Shown: piece by piece, positions 44,501-52,168 of the stretch | Layout of the letters: each line of letters starts with the position of its first letter | Numbering within the stretch: the stretch's first letter is position 1 | Assembly (NCBI RefSeq): GCF_023716865.1 | Contig: NZ_CP092417.1 | Span: 6,116,001-6,180,000 of the forward strand | Reading direction: 5' to 3' | DNA from: Endozoicomonas sp. SCSIO W0465 | GTDB lineage: Bacteria > Pseudomonadota > Gammaproteobacteria > Pseudomonadales > Endozoicomonadaceae | Length of the DNA: 64,000 bases | Translations under genes and position numbers: made by a program | The notes under the pieces: generated by a model | What the model was told of the DNA's origin: nothing | Database searches by the model: none | What the model saw: the letters and a program-made list of their open reading frames with translations, nothing else

Positions 44501-44682
44501 GAGTAATCATGCAGGGAGTGGTTTTGTTCAGCCTGCACCTGATTCAACGGATTTATTGACCCATGGGTTGGAGGTATCGTTCGGATTCCGCTGTCATTGC
44601 TGGAATGCGTGCCTGCGGGCGGGTTGTTAGTAATGGGATGAATCAGAACTTGTTGAGTTATTGTGGGATGAGTGGGCTGCAT
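41527..44682 (-). CDS. Large protein with ubiquitin-conjugating E2-like domain
   Basis: 1051 aa. Residues 1-95 are Pro/Thr/Asn-rich with no signal peptide. Residues 105-255 follow the E2 (UBC) layout: helix 1 with RLQREI (106-111), strands with GWWEGAYYKVEFDF (151-164), GPSVKVI (173-179), then VAHLFGTELCLAQV (184-197), where Cys193 stands where E2 enzymes have the catalytic Cys of the G-x-x-CL motif. W207 and the helix NFDRVQQMMNVINFLI follow, as in E2s. Residues 482-551 (LTGVYHGNKKIENDDDL) may be a beta-grasp-like segment (weak). A long helical region comes next, then a C-terminal zinc-finger-like C-x2-C...H-x2-C (C959, C962, H997, C1000). A bacterial E2 mimic acting on host ubiquitin is inferred; an E2 fold with another role is possible. 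Upstream AAGG suits the ATG. Confidence 0.7.
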   Translation of the reverse strand: MQPTHPTITQQVLIHPITNNPPAGTHSSNDSGIRTIPPTHGSINPLNQVQAEQNHSLHDYSVTPCDIDNAQPIKVIPTAEVPSCDSREGYETASFNPFQQGVNGVRLQREIYLARNHIQSHMDEHYPGKFALTIPDDHAMKVIAEFVAPFGWWEGAYYKVEFDFSNTDKHNEGPSVKVILAPPVAHLFGTELCLAQVIPHSAFSQYWRGQADAKYSSYNFDRVQQMMNVINFLIMDTDFWDEGEGYRIGYPNPRTFTLPEYLPWLRRSDNAVLRANIKKFSDSGGPENVKRHISEKIASVNQKAADSADSADKKSALSFEVDPEMLFQHKSSGLVFANIKPTEYNLPSEITSHGDLPGRILIYTREALSSCVLVSPIVVEPGGEWSQQLAAKNQVEVTLERHGETFTTAHKADYFYPVQLDPQGRVAEFYATSDKRFLIKDRDGKILKHRCIPHAFGSEGAEGVESVSATQKPNVAEAPQTFSIIDLKQALAMKLRSITSYDHELTGVYHGNKKIENDDDLTRAIASLENDIKSKNRNRKNIEKLAVIFVKESPDTRKWKASLKPTKTMAKSSNLASQYDLTISQETPATTQRYRDGMQWGVTANAWLPVMDREMHNYEKIVVVKQLTDFARKTLKLPNKREAITACDANNIIMKSMTMTMVDALKKGKHWLPSQCFLDFMVNAINTHHEIGELYADIKYRNLKLLTHAFSGTLDKHNLKDFAFLINYLVSAWNQMDNISDRERDALRPRLVMNAFTEYLVRVMEREAKNPEEFAAQGLANEAELTLDKIINASKTGFSVVAHQLTILDFLLHRQNSLSKPTESELEQLQILIRAVQGFISAARDNQYAQLMQRLFPVANYWAQPVDFASAEHQQAIIKTVLEKFHERTGQSSPSNASKDSEQPMGVVERTVPGKTFSVLDDKEYECIDRKLGERLSGLKLRKNVPIEEDGFTKYQQSCHYCGDAFITNNPLHETKKSGKIERQKKGFIYRSGMPVHKPCRENRREDTINALSLIKAMENNFPYVPKKVQKKKINVYTQDIEHSSLPAKPY

Positions 44683-45460
44683 GTTAACTACCTTTTTTCA
44701 AGTATTGAGGTATGGAAAAATTTATTGTTAAGTATCTAACCATTTGTTTTTCATATAGAGCATCAACCAAGAGGTAAATTTTATTAATATTATGATTTCT
44801 GATCTGAAAGGAATATTTGATTGGGGAGTATTAGCTTGATTTTCTATAAATGCCCTGTGCAGAAGTGGATTAATCTTAATTTCCGGGAAGCCGATCACAG
44901 CTATTCAACTATCAAAACTATTACAACTGTTTGTTTTATTTGGTCTGTTTTGTTTGGTCTGTTTTGTTTAGTTGTTCAATAGTTATGTTAATTAGTAATC
45001 TGTTATTTGGACCAGAAGAAGCAGAAATAGTTCCATCAAATTGTTTTCATGGAAAATACACGGTTATCATTATGATTCATCATTTTGATAATGGTCTTTT
45101 TTACACAGCATCGGTTGCAATGATGTTGTTTAGTTATTGTTCATAGCTTCGGGGTATTTACCAGGAACTCACAATCATCAAGAAGCAACTGATTTATTTC
45201 ATGTTAACGGGTTGCGTTTTTTTCTCATCTTTTTACGACCGGCTTTGCTGCAGATCATTTTTTTCTGATTAACTGGACGGATCTAATGATCAATATCTGC
45301 TTCTGGCTCAGATTATGCCGCTCAATTGTGATTCTGAAACACCAGAGCTGAGATGAACGAGCAATGACCAGACACTATGTTGTTGACACCACGTTGTTGA
45401 CCTCGTTCCTGAGAATCTGAGGGTGTTGCAAAACGTAAAGGCAGATAAAAGGCAAACACT
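44683..45460. other. Divergent intergenic region (~780 bp)
   Basis: An AT-rich region between the E2-like operon (minus) and ygfM (plus), which must hold promoters for both. It contains a short direct repeat TTTGGTCTGTTTTG (twice, near 44939-44966). A 71-codon open frame at 44931-45146 was not accepted as a gene. Confidence 0.5.
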
Positions 45461-46321
45461 ATGATCAGGGAATTCTTGCAGCCCGAGACTCTTCAAGAGG
45501 CTCTGGCCATGAAACAGCAGCATGGCGATCAGGCCGTGTATATGGCCAATGGTGCACGTTTGAATGCGGCGCCAACAAAGACCGATAAAACCATTGCCAT
45601 CCATCTTTCCCGTTCTGGTCTGAAGGGCGGTCTGCACGACGTTTTGCAGGGAATTGTGCCAACCGGTAAAGGGTGGGAACTGGGTGCGCTGACCACTCTG
45701 CAGCAGGTCGTTGACCATAATGAACTGCCTGAAGGCCTGCGGGAAGCGGCAGCCCTGATCTTCAGCCGTAATATGCGGAACCAGATTACTCTCGGTGGTG
45801 AAATTGCTACCAATTTGAAAGCCTGCCAGATCGTGCCGGCACTGCTGGCCATGGATGCAGAAGTAGAAGTGGCGCATTCCGGTTCACCGGAATCTGACCG
45901 CATGACCGTTGAGGCTTGGCAGCAAAAGCCTTACGGATTAATTACCAAAGTGATCATCCCCGCCAGTGTGGACTATTGCCGCAGTGAGAAAGTGGTAAAG
46001 AGCTGTGCAGGTCTGCCCATCGTCAGCGTATCGCTGGCGGTCAACATTAAAGATGGCAAAAAGCAGTTTGGTATTGCCCTGGCCGGTGTTGCTGAAAAAG
46101 CCATTCGTCTTCATGACGTGGAAGCCCTGCTTGCTGATCAGGCACTGCAGGAGCGGGAAGGGATTCGTGGTTTTGTGGAAGAGGCTGTTGGCAAATCGGT
46201 ATTCCCTGCAACGGATTTCCTTGGCAGCGGTGAGTACAAGCGTCATCTCAGCAGTGTCCTGGTTGGACTGCTGGTGGATGAATACAACGTTAAACAAGGG
46301 CTTAATGGACGGAGTAACTGA
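45461..46321 (+). CDS. ygfM: Molybdenum hydroxylase FAD subunit YgfM
   Basis: A 286-aa FAD-binding medium subunit (CO-dehydrogenase flavoprotein family) matching E. coli YgfM (259 aa): MIREFLQPETLQEAL, then AVYMANGARLNAAPTKTDK (FAD pyrophosphate region), IFSRNMRNQITLGGEIA, and C-terminal GIALAGVAEKAIRLHDVE. It passes electrons from the molybdopterin subunit XdhD to FAD. It is translationally linked to xdhD: the TGA stop is two bases before the GTG start of xdhD. Confidence 0.94.
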   Translation: MIREFLQPETLQEALAMKQQHGDQAVYMANGARLNAAPTKTDKTIAIHLSRSGLKGGLHDVLQGIVPTGKGWELGALTTLQQVVDHNELPEGLREAAALIFSRNMRNQITLGGEIATNLKACQIVPALLAMDAEVEVAHSGSPESDRMTVEAWQQKPYGLITKVIIPASVDYCRSEKVVKSCAGLPIVSVSLAVNIKDGKKQFGIALAGVAEKAIRLHDVEALLADQALQEREGIRGFVEEAVGKSVFPATDFLGSGEYKRHLSSVLVGLLVDEYNVKQGLNGRSN

Positions 46322-46323
46322 TC

Positions 46324-49224
46324 GTGGAAATCGTCTTTACCCTCAATGGCAAGCCCAAAGCGATTCAGGCAGAAGCCGGTGAAAATGTTCAGGTACTGCT
46401 GAAGCGTCTGGGCATGCGGGCTGTCCGTAACAGCGACGATGGTTATGGCTTTGCCGGCTCCGATACTATTTTGCTGGATGGCTGTTCCGTCAACGCTTCC
46501 CTGTTGATTGCCGCCCAGCTGGATGGCCGGGAAGTGGTGACGCCCGAGTCTCTGAATGAGTATGGCAAGCTCAGCCCGGTGCAGTCAGCGTTGATCGATG
46601 CCGGTGTTATTCAGTCCGGCTACAATGATCCGGCGCTGGCACTATTGATTACTGACCTGTTCAAGCGCAGCCCGAACCCCACCAAAGCAGAAATTACCGA
46701 TGTCATGTCGTCCATCTTCCTGCGTGAGAGTGCTTACCAGCAGGTTTATGATGCCGTTGACATTGCCCGTCAGCGTCTCTTTGATCCTGACTATGTTGCC
46801 AATAGTGTGCCTTCTTTTGCCGGAGAGCATCGCCAGGTTGGTAAGCCCGGTGGCAAAGTGGATGCAGCCCGCTCCATCAAGGCTGAGCCCTGCTTTGTTG
46901 AGGACTTTGTTGCATCGGATGCCTGTGTCCTGAAGATGCTGCGCAGCCCTCATGCCCACGCTTACATTACCCGCATCGATACCCGTGACGCACAGGCGAT
47001 GCCCGGTGTCGTTGCCGTATTTGACCATCGCAACTGCCCCGACGTTTATTACACCCCCGGTGGTCAGACCGCACCGGAACCTTCACCACTGGACCGTCGT
47101 ATGTTTGGCCAGAAGGTCCGGCATTACGGTGACCGTGTTGCTGCGGTGGTTGCCGAAACAGAAGCACAGGCAGAAGCCGCCCTGAAGGCTATCAAGGTTG
47201 AGTATGAAGTGCTTAAGCCGGTGCTTTCTATTAAAGAAGCCATGGCGGAAGATGCACCGATTGTTCATAACGGTGTGATCAGCTACAGCGTGGGTGCTCC
47301 GGATGACCTGGATGAGCAGAACAGAACGGCTGATCTCCGTGATGGCAGGATTCATTTCAACTTCCCCTTTGGTGGCGATCCCAAAAAGAACATCGCAGCC
47401 CGTGGCCACGGTGAAATTGGTGATATCGAGCAGGGCTTTGCGGAAGCGGATGTGATTCTGGAGCGCACCTACCAGTCACGCCAGTCTCAACAACTGCCGC
47501 CTGAGCAGCACCTCTGCTACACCTATATGGAAGGTGACCGGATTATTGTCCGTGCCGCTACCCAGGTGCCCTGGCATGTCCGTCGCAAGATTGCCATTGT
47601 GCTCGGCCTGAAGCAGCATAAGGTGCATGTGATCAAGGAGCGTCTGGGCGGTGGCTTTGGTTCCAAGCAGGATATTCTGGTGGAAGAGGTCTGCGCCTTT
47701 GCCACCCACACTACTGGCCGCCCGGTGCTGTTCCGTCACACCCGTGAAGAGGAGTTTATTGCCACCTCTACACGACACGTGGCTGAAATTGATATCAAGA
47801 TGGGGGCGAAGAAAGACGGTACCATCACCGCGTTTGATGTGAACTTCCGCTTCAATACCGGCCCTTATGGCAACCATGCCCTGACCGTACCCTGTAATGC
47901 ACCGGCGATCTCCCTGCCGCTCTACCCATGCCCGAATGTCCGTTTCAAGGTCGATACCTACTATTCCAATATTGTGCCTACCGGTGCGTACCAGGGATAT
48001 GGCGGTCCAAAGGGTAACTTCGCCGTACAGATGATTGTTGCTGAAATGGCCGATGCCCTGGGCATTGATCATCTGGAGATGATTGAAAAGAACCGGGTAA
48101 GGGAGGGTCAGAAGCTGGATCTGCTGGGCAAGGTGGGTGAAGGCAAGCTGCCATCCAAGGTGCCGACTGCCTACAGCTGTGCCCTGGGCCCGATTCTTGA
48201 GCAGGGGGCAGCCGGATTTGGCTGGGGAACGCCTAAAGAGGAACCGGAAAATCCACACATCAAGATTGGCCGTGGTGTTGCCACCATGCAACAGAAGTCT
48301 GGTATTCCGGATATTGATCAGGCCAATGCCTGGGTCAAGCTGGCGTCTGATGGCACGGTGATTGTGCACTCTGGCGGTGCCGATATCGGTACTGGTCTCG
48401 ATACCGTGGTTGCCAAGCTGACCGCCGAGGTGCTCTGCACCGAACTGTCTGATATCCATGTGATCTCCGGCGATACGGACCACTGTCTGTTTGATAAAGG
48501 CGCTTACGCTTCCAGTGGCACCTGCTTCTCCGGTAATGCCGCCCGTCTGGCCGCTGAAGATCTGCGCGGGAAGATTCTGAAAACGGCCGCCCATCTGCTG
48601 GCAGAGCCGGTGGATGAGTTGGTGATGGAATACCCCGGCGTGGTTCAGGGTAAGCAGAAGAGCATCAGCTTTGGTGACATTGCTCACTACGCTGAAAGTG
48701 GTACCGGCTGTGGTCAGCTGATGGGGCAGGGCAGCTTTATTACCAGTGAATTTGCCTTCCCCTACGGTGCCAACTTTGCCGAAGTGGCGGTTGATACCCG
48801 TACCGGCAAGGTATCCCTGCGCAAGTTCCATGCACTGCTGGATTGCGGCACACCGATCAATCCGGAACTGGCCCTGGGACAGATCTACGGCGCCAGCATG
48901 AGAGCGATTGGCCATACCCTGCAGGAAGCCATTCAGTATGACGAGCAGGGTCGTGTATTGAATGCCAACTTTGCCGATTATGGGGCACCAATGGTTGGCG
49001 ATCTGCCAGAGGACTTTCAGGCATTCCTGGTACCCAGTGATGACCCGGTAGGCCCTTATGGTGCCAAGTCTGTCTCTGAAATCAGTGTGAACGCGGCAGC
49101 ACCGGCGATTGCATCCGCTATTCATGACGCTACCGGTGTCTGGGTCAGGGACTGGCACATTACACCGGAAAAAATGCTTAACGCATTGAAGAATGAAGAA
49201 GCAGGTTCCTGGTCGGAATTATAG
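46324..49224 (+). CDS. xdhD: Molybdopterin hydroxylase XdhD (xanthine dehydrogenase type)
   Basis: A 966-aa protein matching E. coli XdhD (956 aa), start GTG. Residues 1-130 correspond to the [2Fe-2S] domain of xanthine dehydrogenases but lack the cluster cysteines, as in E. coli XdhD (VRNSDDGYGFAGSDTILLDG). The catalytic domains follow: LRSPHAHAYITRI, PGGQTAPEPSPLDRRMFG, ERLGGGFGSKQD (near 440, Mo-pterin contact), GAYQGYGGPKG, SGIPDIDQANAW, and GAYASSGTCFSGNAARLA. The C-terminal GPYGAKSVSEISVNAAAPAI carries the active-site Glu region. It hydroxylates purines, with YgfM as FAD partner, and is thought to need selenium-modified cofactor. Intact. Confidence 0.95.
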   Translation: MEIVFTLNGKPKAIQAEAGENVQVLLKRLGMRAVRNSDDGYGFAGSDTILLDGCSVNASLLIAAQLDGREVVTPESLNEYGKLSPVQSALIDAGVIQSGYNDPALALLITDLFKRSPNPTKAEITDVMSSIFLRESAYQQVYDAVDIARQRLFDPDYVANSVPSFAGEHRQVGKPGGKVDAARSIKAEPCFVEDFVASDACVLKMLRSPHAHAYITRIDTRDAQAMPGVVAVFDHRNCPDVYYTPGGQTAPEPSPLDRRMFGQKVRHYGDRVAAVVAETEAQAEAALKAIKVEYEVLKPVLSIKEAMAEDAPIVHNGVISYSVGAPDDLDEQNRTADLRDGRIHFNFPFGGDPKKNIAARGHGEIGDIEQGFAEADVILERTYQSRQSQQLPPEQHLCYTYMEGDRIIVRAATQVPWHVRRKIAIVLGLKQHKVHVIKERLGGGFGSKQDILVEEVCAFATHTTGRPVLFRHTREEEFIATSTRHVAEIDIKMGAKKDGTITAFDVNFRFNTGPYGNHALTVPCNAPAISLPLYPCPNVRFKVDTYYSNIVPTGAYQGYGGPKGNFAVQMIVAEMADALGIDHLEMIEKNRVREGQKLDLLGKVGEGKLPSKVPTAYSCALGPILEQGAAGFGWGTPKEEPENPHIKIGRGVATMQQKSGIPDIDQANAWVKLASDGTVIVHSGGADIGTGLDTVVAKLTAEVLCTELSDIHVISGDTDHCLFDKGAYASSGTCFSGNAARLAAEDLRGKILKTAAHLLAEPVDELVMEYPGVVQGKQKSISFGDIAHYAESGTGCGQLMGQGSFITSEFAFPYGANFAEVAVDTRTGKVSLRKFHALLDCGTPINPELALGQIYGASMRAIGHTLQEAIQYDEQGRVLNANFADYGAPMVGDLPEDFQAFLVPSDDPVGPYGAKSVSEISVNAAAPAIASAIHDATGVWVRDWHITPEKMLNALKNEEAGSWSEL

Positions 49225-49278
49225 GGGAGGGGGTAGCAAGCTATTCTGTCAGGTTCAGATTTATTATTTGGAGCAGTA

Positions 49279-49674
49279 ATGAATAGCTTGTCATCAAGTC
49301 ACTGTAGTTTGCCTCAGTCTACTGGCGATAGTCAGGCTTCAGATAGTCAGGCTTCAAGAGTAGACGCTTTAAGGGGAAGAGCGTATCCGGGTCGTTGTTC
49401 TGATAACAAGGTGCTGCTTATTGAAGCGGGTGCTATCAGAGCTTTCCTGATGTTTAAGAAAAATGAAAATGATATTTATGCACAACCAGTAAAAGCAATA
49501 TGTGAGTCCCTTAGTTGGCGACAAATAGAAGCATTAGAAAACATAGCCAATGTTTATTTAAACTTTGGTGCAAAATTAGAGAGGGGGAATTCCCTGACCG
49601 GAAAAATGGAGTTGTATGTGAACACTGAAGATTATAAACAGTTATTGATTTTCGAAAATATGTTAACCCGATAA
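49279..49674 (+). CDS. Small hypothetical protein (131 aa)
   Basis: 131 aa, with GGAG six bases before the ATG. The first 30 residues are Ser/Gln-rich (MNSLSSSHCSLPQSTGDS, then QASDSQAS), with no signal peptide; the rest is alpha/beta (VLLIEAGAIRAFLMF ... LYVNTEDYKQLLIFENML). No family recognised. It sits between xdhD and the GltD-like gene but its base composition is more AT-rich, suggesting separate origin. A small secreted protein is possible. Confidence 0.5.
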   Translation: MNSLSSSHCSLPQSTGDSQASDSQASRVDALRGRAYPGRCSDNKVLLIEAGAIRAFLMFKKNENDIYAQPVKAICESLSWRQIEALENIANVYLNFGAKLERGNSLTGKMELYVNTEDYKQLLIFENMLTR

Positions 49675-49931
49675 ATGCCTGATGCATGGCCGCTATTTGT
49701 CTGGATACTGTCAATGGCTGTTCGGGTAATCAAATGCAGCAGTTCAAATTATTACTTATCAAAAATAAAGTCGTCTTTGTTCGTTAACTGACACTGACAA
49801 CCAACCCTGTTTTCTGAATACGGAACTGGCTTGTGGAAATTGATCATGAGGATGAACGGTTCCCATGACACTGATCATGGCGGCACAAACATGATTTGTT
49901 ATGGTGAGCATTGTTCAAATAAGGAGCTGTT

Positions 49932-51596
49932 ATGAATACCCTGGATATGACCCAACCCCCCGGACGATCTCCGGTACAGGGTACTGGTCCGGTCGCTACC
50001 CGCAAGCCGGTTTATCAGAACGCTTTGCCCCCGTGTAATCACACCTGCCCGGCGGGAAATGATATCCAGGGTGCCCTGGCACTGGCCCAGGAAGGGCGCT
50101 TTGAAGAAGCCTGGCGCACATTCATGAAGAATAACCCGCTGCCGGCAACCCATGGTCGAATCTGTTATCACCCCTGTGAAGATGGCTGCAGCCGTGTGCA
50201 AGTGGACGACGGTGTAAGTATTCATTCCATTGAGCGCTTCCTCGGGGATATGGCCATTGAGCAGAACTGGCACATGCCTGTTCCCGAAAACGAGACCGGG
50301 AAAAAAGTCCTGGTCATCGGTGCCGGCCCTTCCGGTTTGACCGCTGCCTACCATCTGCGCCTGCAGGGGCATACCGTTGAGATACGTGAAGCGGCTCCGG
50401 TTGCCGGTGGCATGATGCAATTTGGTATCCCGGCTTACCGTTTGCCACGGGACGTGCTGGCAGCGGAGATTGCCCGTATTGAATCCATGGGGATCTCAAT
50501 CACCCTGAATCACCGGGTAGAAGACCTGATGGCGGAAAAGCAGGAAGGACATTTTGATGCGGTTTACCTGGCCATTGGTGCCCATATTGGCAAGCAGGTT
50601 GATATTCCTGCCCGTGATGCCGGCAAGGTGCTGGACGCGGTCAGCTTCCTGCGGGAAACCGGTATGGGTGAAAAACCGGTGCTCGGTCGTCGGGTAGCCG
50701 TATACGGCGGTGGTAATACGGCAATGGATGCCGCACGAACGGTGAAAAGAATGGGTGTCGATGAGGCCATGATCATCTATCGTCGCGACCGTGACCATAT
50801 GCCGGCCCACAGCTTTGAGGCCGATGAAGCGGAAGCCGAAGGCGTCAATATCCACTGGTTGCGCACCATCCAGAATATAGAAGGCAGCGAGTTTAACGTT
50901 GAGATCATGGAGATTGGTGATGATGGACGTCCACGTCCCACCGGGCGTTATGAAACGCTGGCGGTGGACTCTCTGATTCTGGCCCTGGGTCAGGATGTGG
51001 AGAGAGGCATGCTGGACAGAGTGCCCGGCCTGGAATTTGACCGCTGGGGCTCGCTTACTGTTGGTGAGCATATGATGACCGGCTGCGAAGGTATTTTTGC
51101 CGGTGGTGATATGGTGCCTTCTGACCGGACCGCCACCATTGCTGTAGGGCATGGCAAGAAAGCTGCCCGCTGTATGGATAGCTGGCTGACCGGTAACAAA
51201 ATCAATGACATCGCAGTGCAACACCTGGTGGATTTTGACGGGTTACACCTCTGGTACCGCACCCGGGCTGATCGTCAGCATGAAGATGCCCTCTCTCCAG
51301 AACAGCGTAATGATTTCAGTGAAGTGGTTCGTGGTCTCAGTGAGGCGCAGGTTCGTTATGAAGCCAGCCGCTGTTTCTCCTGCGGTAACTGTTTTGAATG
51401 TGATGGCTGCTTCGGGGCGTGTCCTGAAGGTGCCATTACCAAACTGGGCAAAGGGGAGGGGTATCAGGTTAACCATGATCTCTGTACCGGTTGCCTGGCC
51501 TGCTACCGTCAGTGCCCCTGCCACGCTATCGAGATGCAGACCGTTCAACAGGGTGTCTCATTGCCCGTCATGGCTGCTCAAATGGAGGTACGGTAA
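49932..51596 (+). CDS. GltD-like NAD(P)H:ferredoxin-type flavoprotein with 4Fe-4S domains
   Basis: A 554-aa oxidoreductase resembling the small subunit of glutamate synthase with an added C-terminal ferredoxin domain. N-terminal Fe-S segment (PPCNHTCPAGNDIQG; CYHPCEDGCSR), FAD site VLVIGAGPSGLTAAYHL (near 124), NAD(P) site VAVYGGGNTAMDAARTV (near 254), and C-terminal clusters CFSCGNCFECDGCFGACP (near 479) and CTGCLACYRQCPCHA (near 517). It probably moves electrons between NAD(P)H and the adjacent 2-oxoacid:ferredoxin oxidoreductase or the purine enzymes. AAGGAGCTGTT precedes the ATG. Its stop overlaps the next start (TAATG), so the two are co-translated. Confidence 0.88.
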   Translation: MNTLDMTQPPGRSPVQGTGPVATRKPVYQNALPPCNHTCPAGNDIQGALALAQEGRFEEAWRTFMKNNPLPATHGRICYHPCEDGCSRVQVDDGVSIHSIERFLGDMAIEQNWHMPVPENETGKKVLVIGAGPSGLTAAYHLRLQGHTVEIREAAPVAGGMMQFGIPAYRLPRDVLAAEIARIESMGISITLNHRVEDLMAEKQEGHFDAVYLAIGAHIGKQVDIPARDAGKVLDAVSFLRETGMGEKPVLGRRVAVYGGGNTAMDAARTVKRMGVDEAMIIYRRDRDHMPAHSFEADEAEAEGVNIHWLRTIQNIEGSEFNVEIMEIGDDGRPRPTGRYETLAVDSLILALGQDVERGMLDRVPGLEFDRWGSLTVGEHMMTGCEGIFAGGDMVPSDRTATIAVGHGKKAARCMDSWLTGNKINDIAVQHLVDFDGLHLWYRTRADRQHEDALSPEQRNDFSEVVRGLSEAQVRYEASRCFSCGNCFECDGCFGACPEGAITKLGKGEGYQVNHDLCTGCLACYRQCPCHAIEMQTVQQGVSLPVMAAQMEVR

Positions 51597-52168
51597 TGTC
51601 TCAGCCAGTGCATGCTAAAGAACAGCCTGTTCGTGTCACCGTCGATGGTAATGAGGCGGCTGCCTACGTTGCTTATCGTACCAACGAAGTCTGCGCCATC
51701 TATCCTATTACTCCGTCGTCTAATATGGCGGAGCTGGCAGAGCAGTGGGCTGCCGAAGGCGTCAGAAATATCTGGGGCAGTAAACCCCATGTTGCCCAGA
51801 TGCAGAGTGAAGCTGGTGCTGCCGGCGCAGTTCACGGTTCACTGCAGACGGGGGCGCTGACCACCACCTTTACCGCCTCCCAGGGACTGATGTTGATGCT
51901 GCCCAATATGTATAAGATTGCCGGAGAGTTGACTCCGGCGGTGTTCTACGTGGCAGCGCGCTCACTGGCGACCCAGGGGTTATCCATCTTTGGTGACCAT
52001 CAGGATGTGATGGCGGCAAGAAGCACTGGTTTTGCCATGCTGGCCGCCAGCTCGGTTCAGGAAGCCCATGACCTGGCCCTGATTGCCCAGGCCGCGACCC
52101 TGGAATCCCGTGTACCTTTCATGCACTTCTTTGATGGCTTCCGGACTTCCCATGAGATTAACAACTGA
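51596..52168 (+). pseudogene. nifJ: Pyruvate:ferredoxin (flavodoxin) oxidoreductase, truncated to ~190 residues
   Basis: The N-terminal part of a NifJ-type enzyme: VTVDGNEAAAYVAYRTNEV, CAIYPITPSSNMAELAEQW, and QSEAGAAGAVHGSLQTGAL, TTFTASQGLMLM (the POR N-terminal thiamine-pyrophosphate domain). Full NifJ proteins are ~1170 aa; this one stops at ...SHEIN where the IS4-superfamily element begins (52164). No further NifJ sequence lies on the other side of the IS; a GH105 remnant is there instead, so the remaining ~980 codons were deleted or moved. Not functional. Confidence 0.92.

Noticed and set aside
41527..44682. Bacterial antiphage E1-E2-JAB conjugation operon
   Set aside because: No E1-like, JAB-like, CD-NTase or effector gene neighbours the E2-like gene, and the protein is far larger than those E2s.
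44931..45146. 71-codon open frame with hydrophobic start
   Set aside because: It arises from a T-rich repeat region, has no ribosome site and no family signature.
46324..46720. Functional [2Fe-2S] domain in XdhD
   Set aside because: The cysteines that bind the clusters are absent; the domain is degenerate, as in E. coli XdhD.
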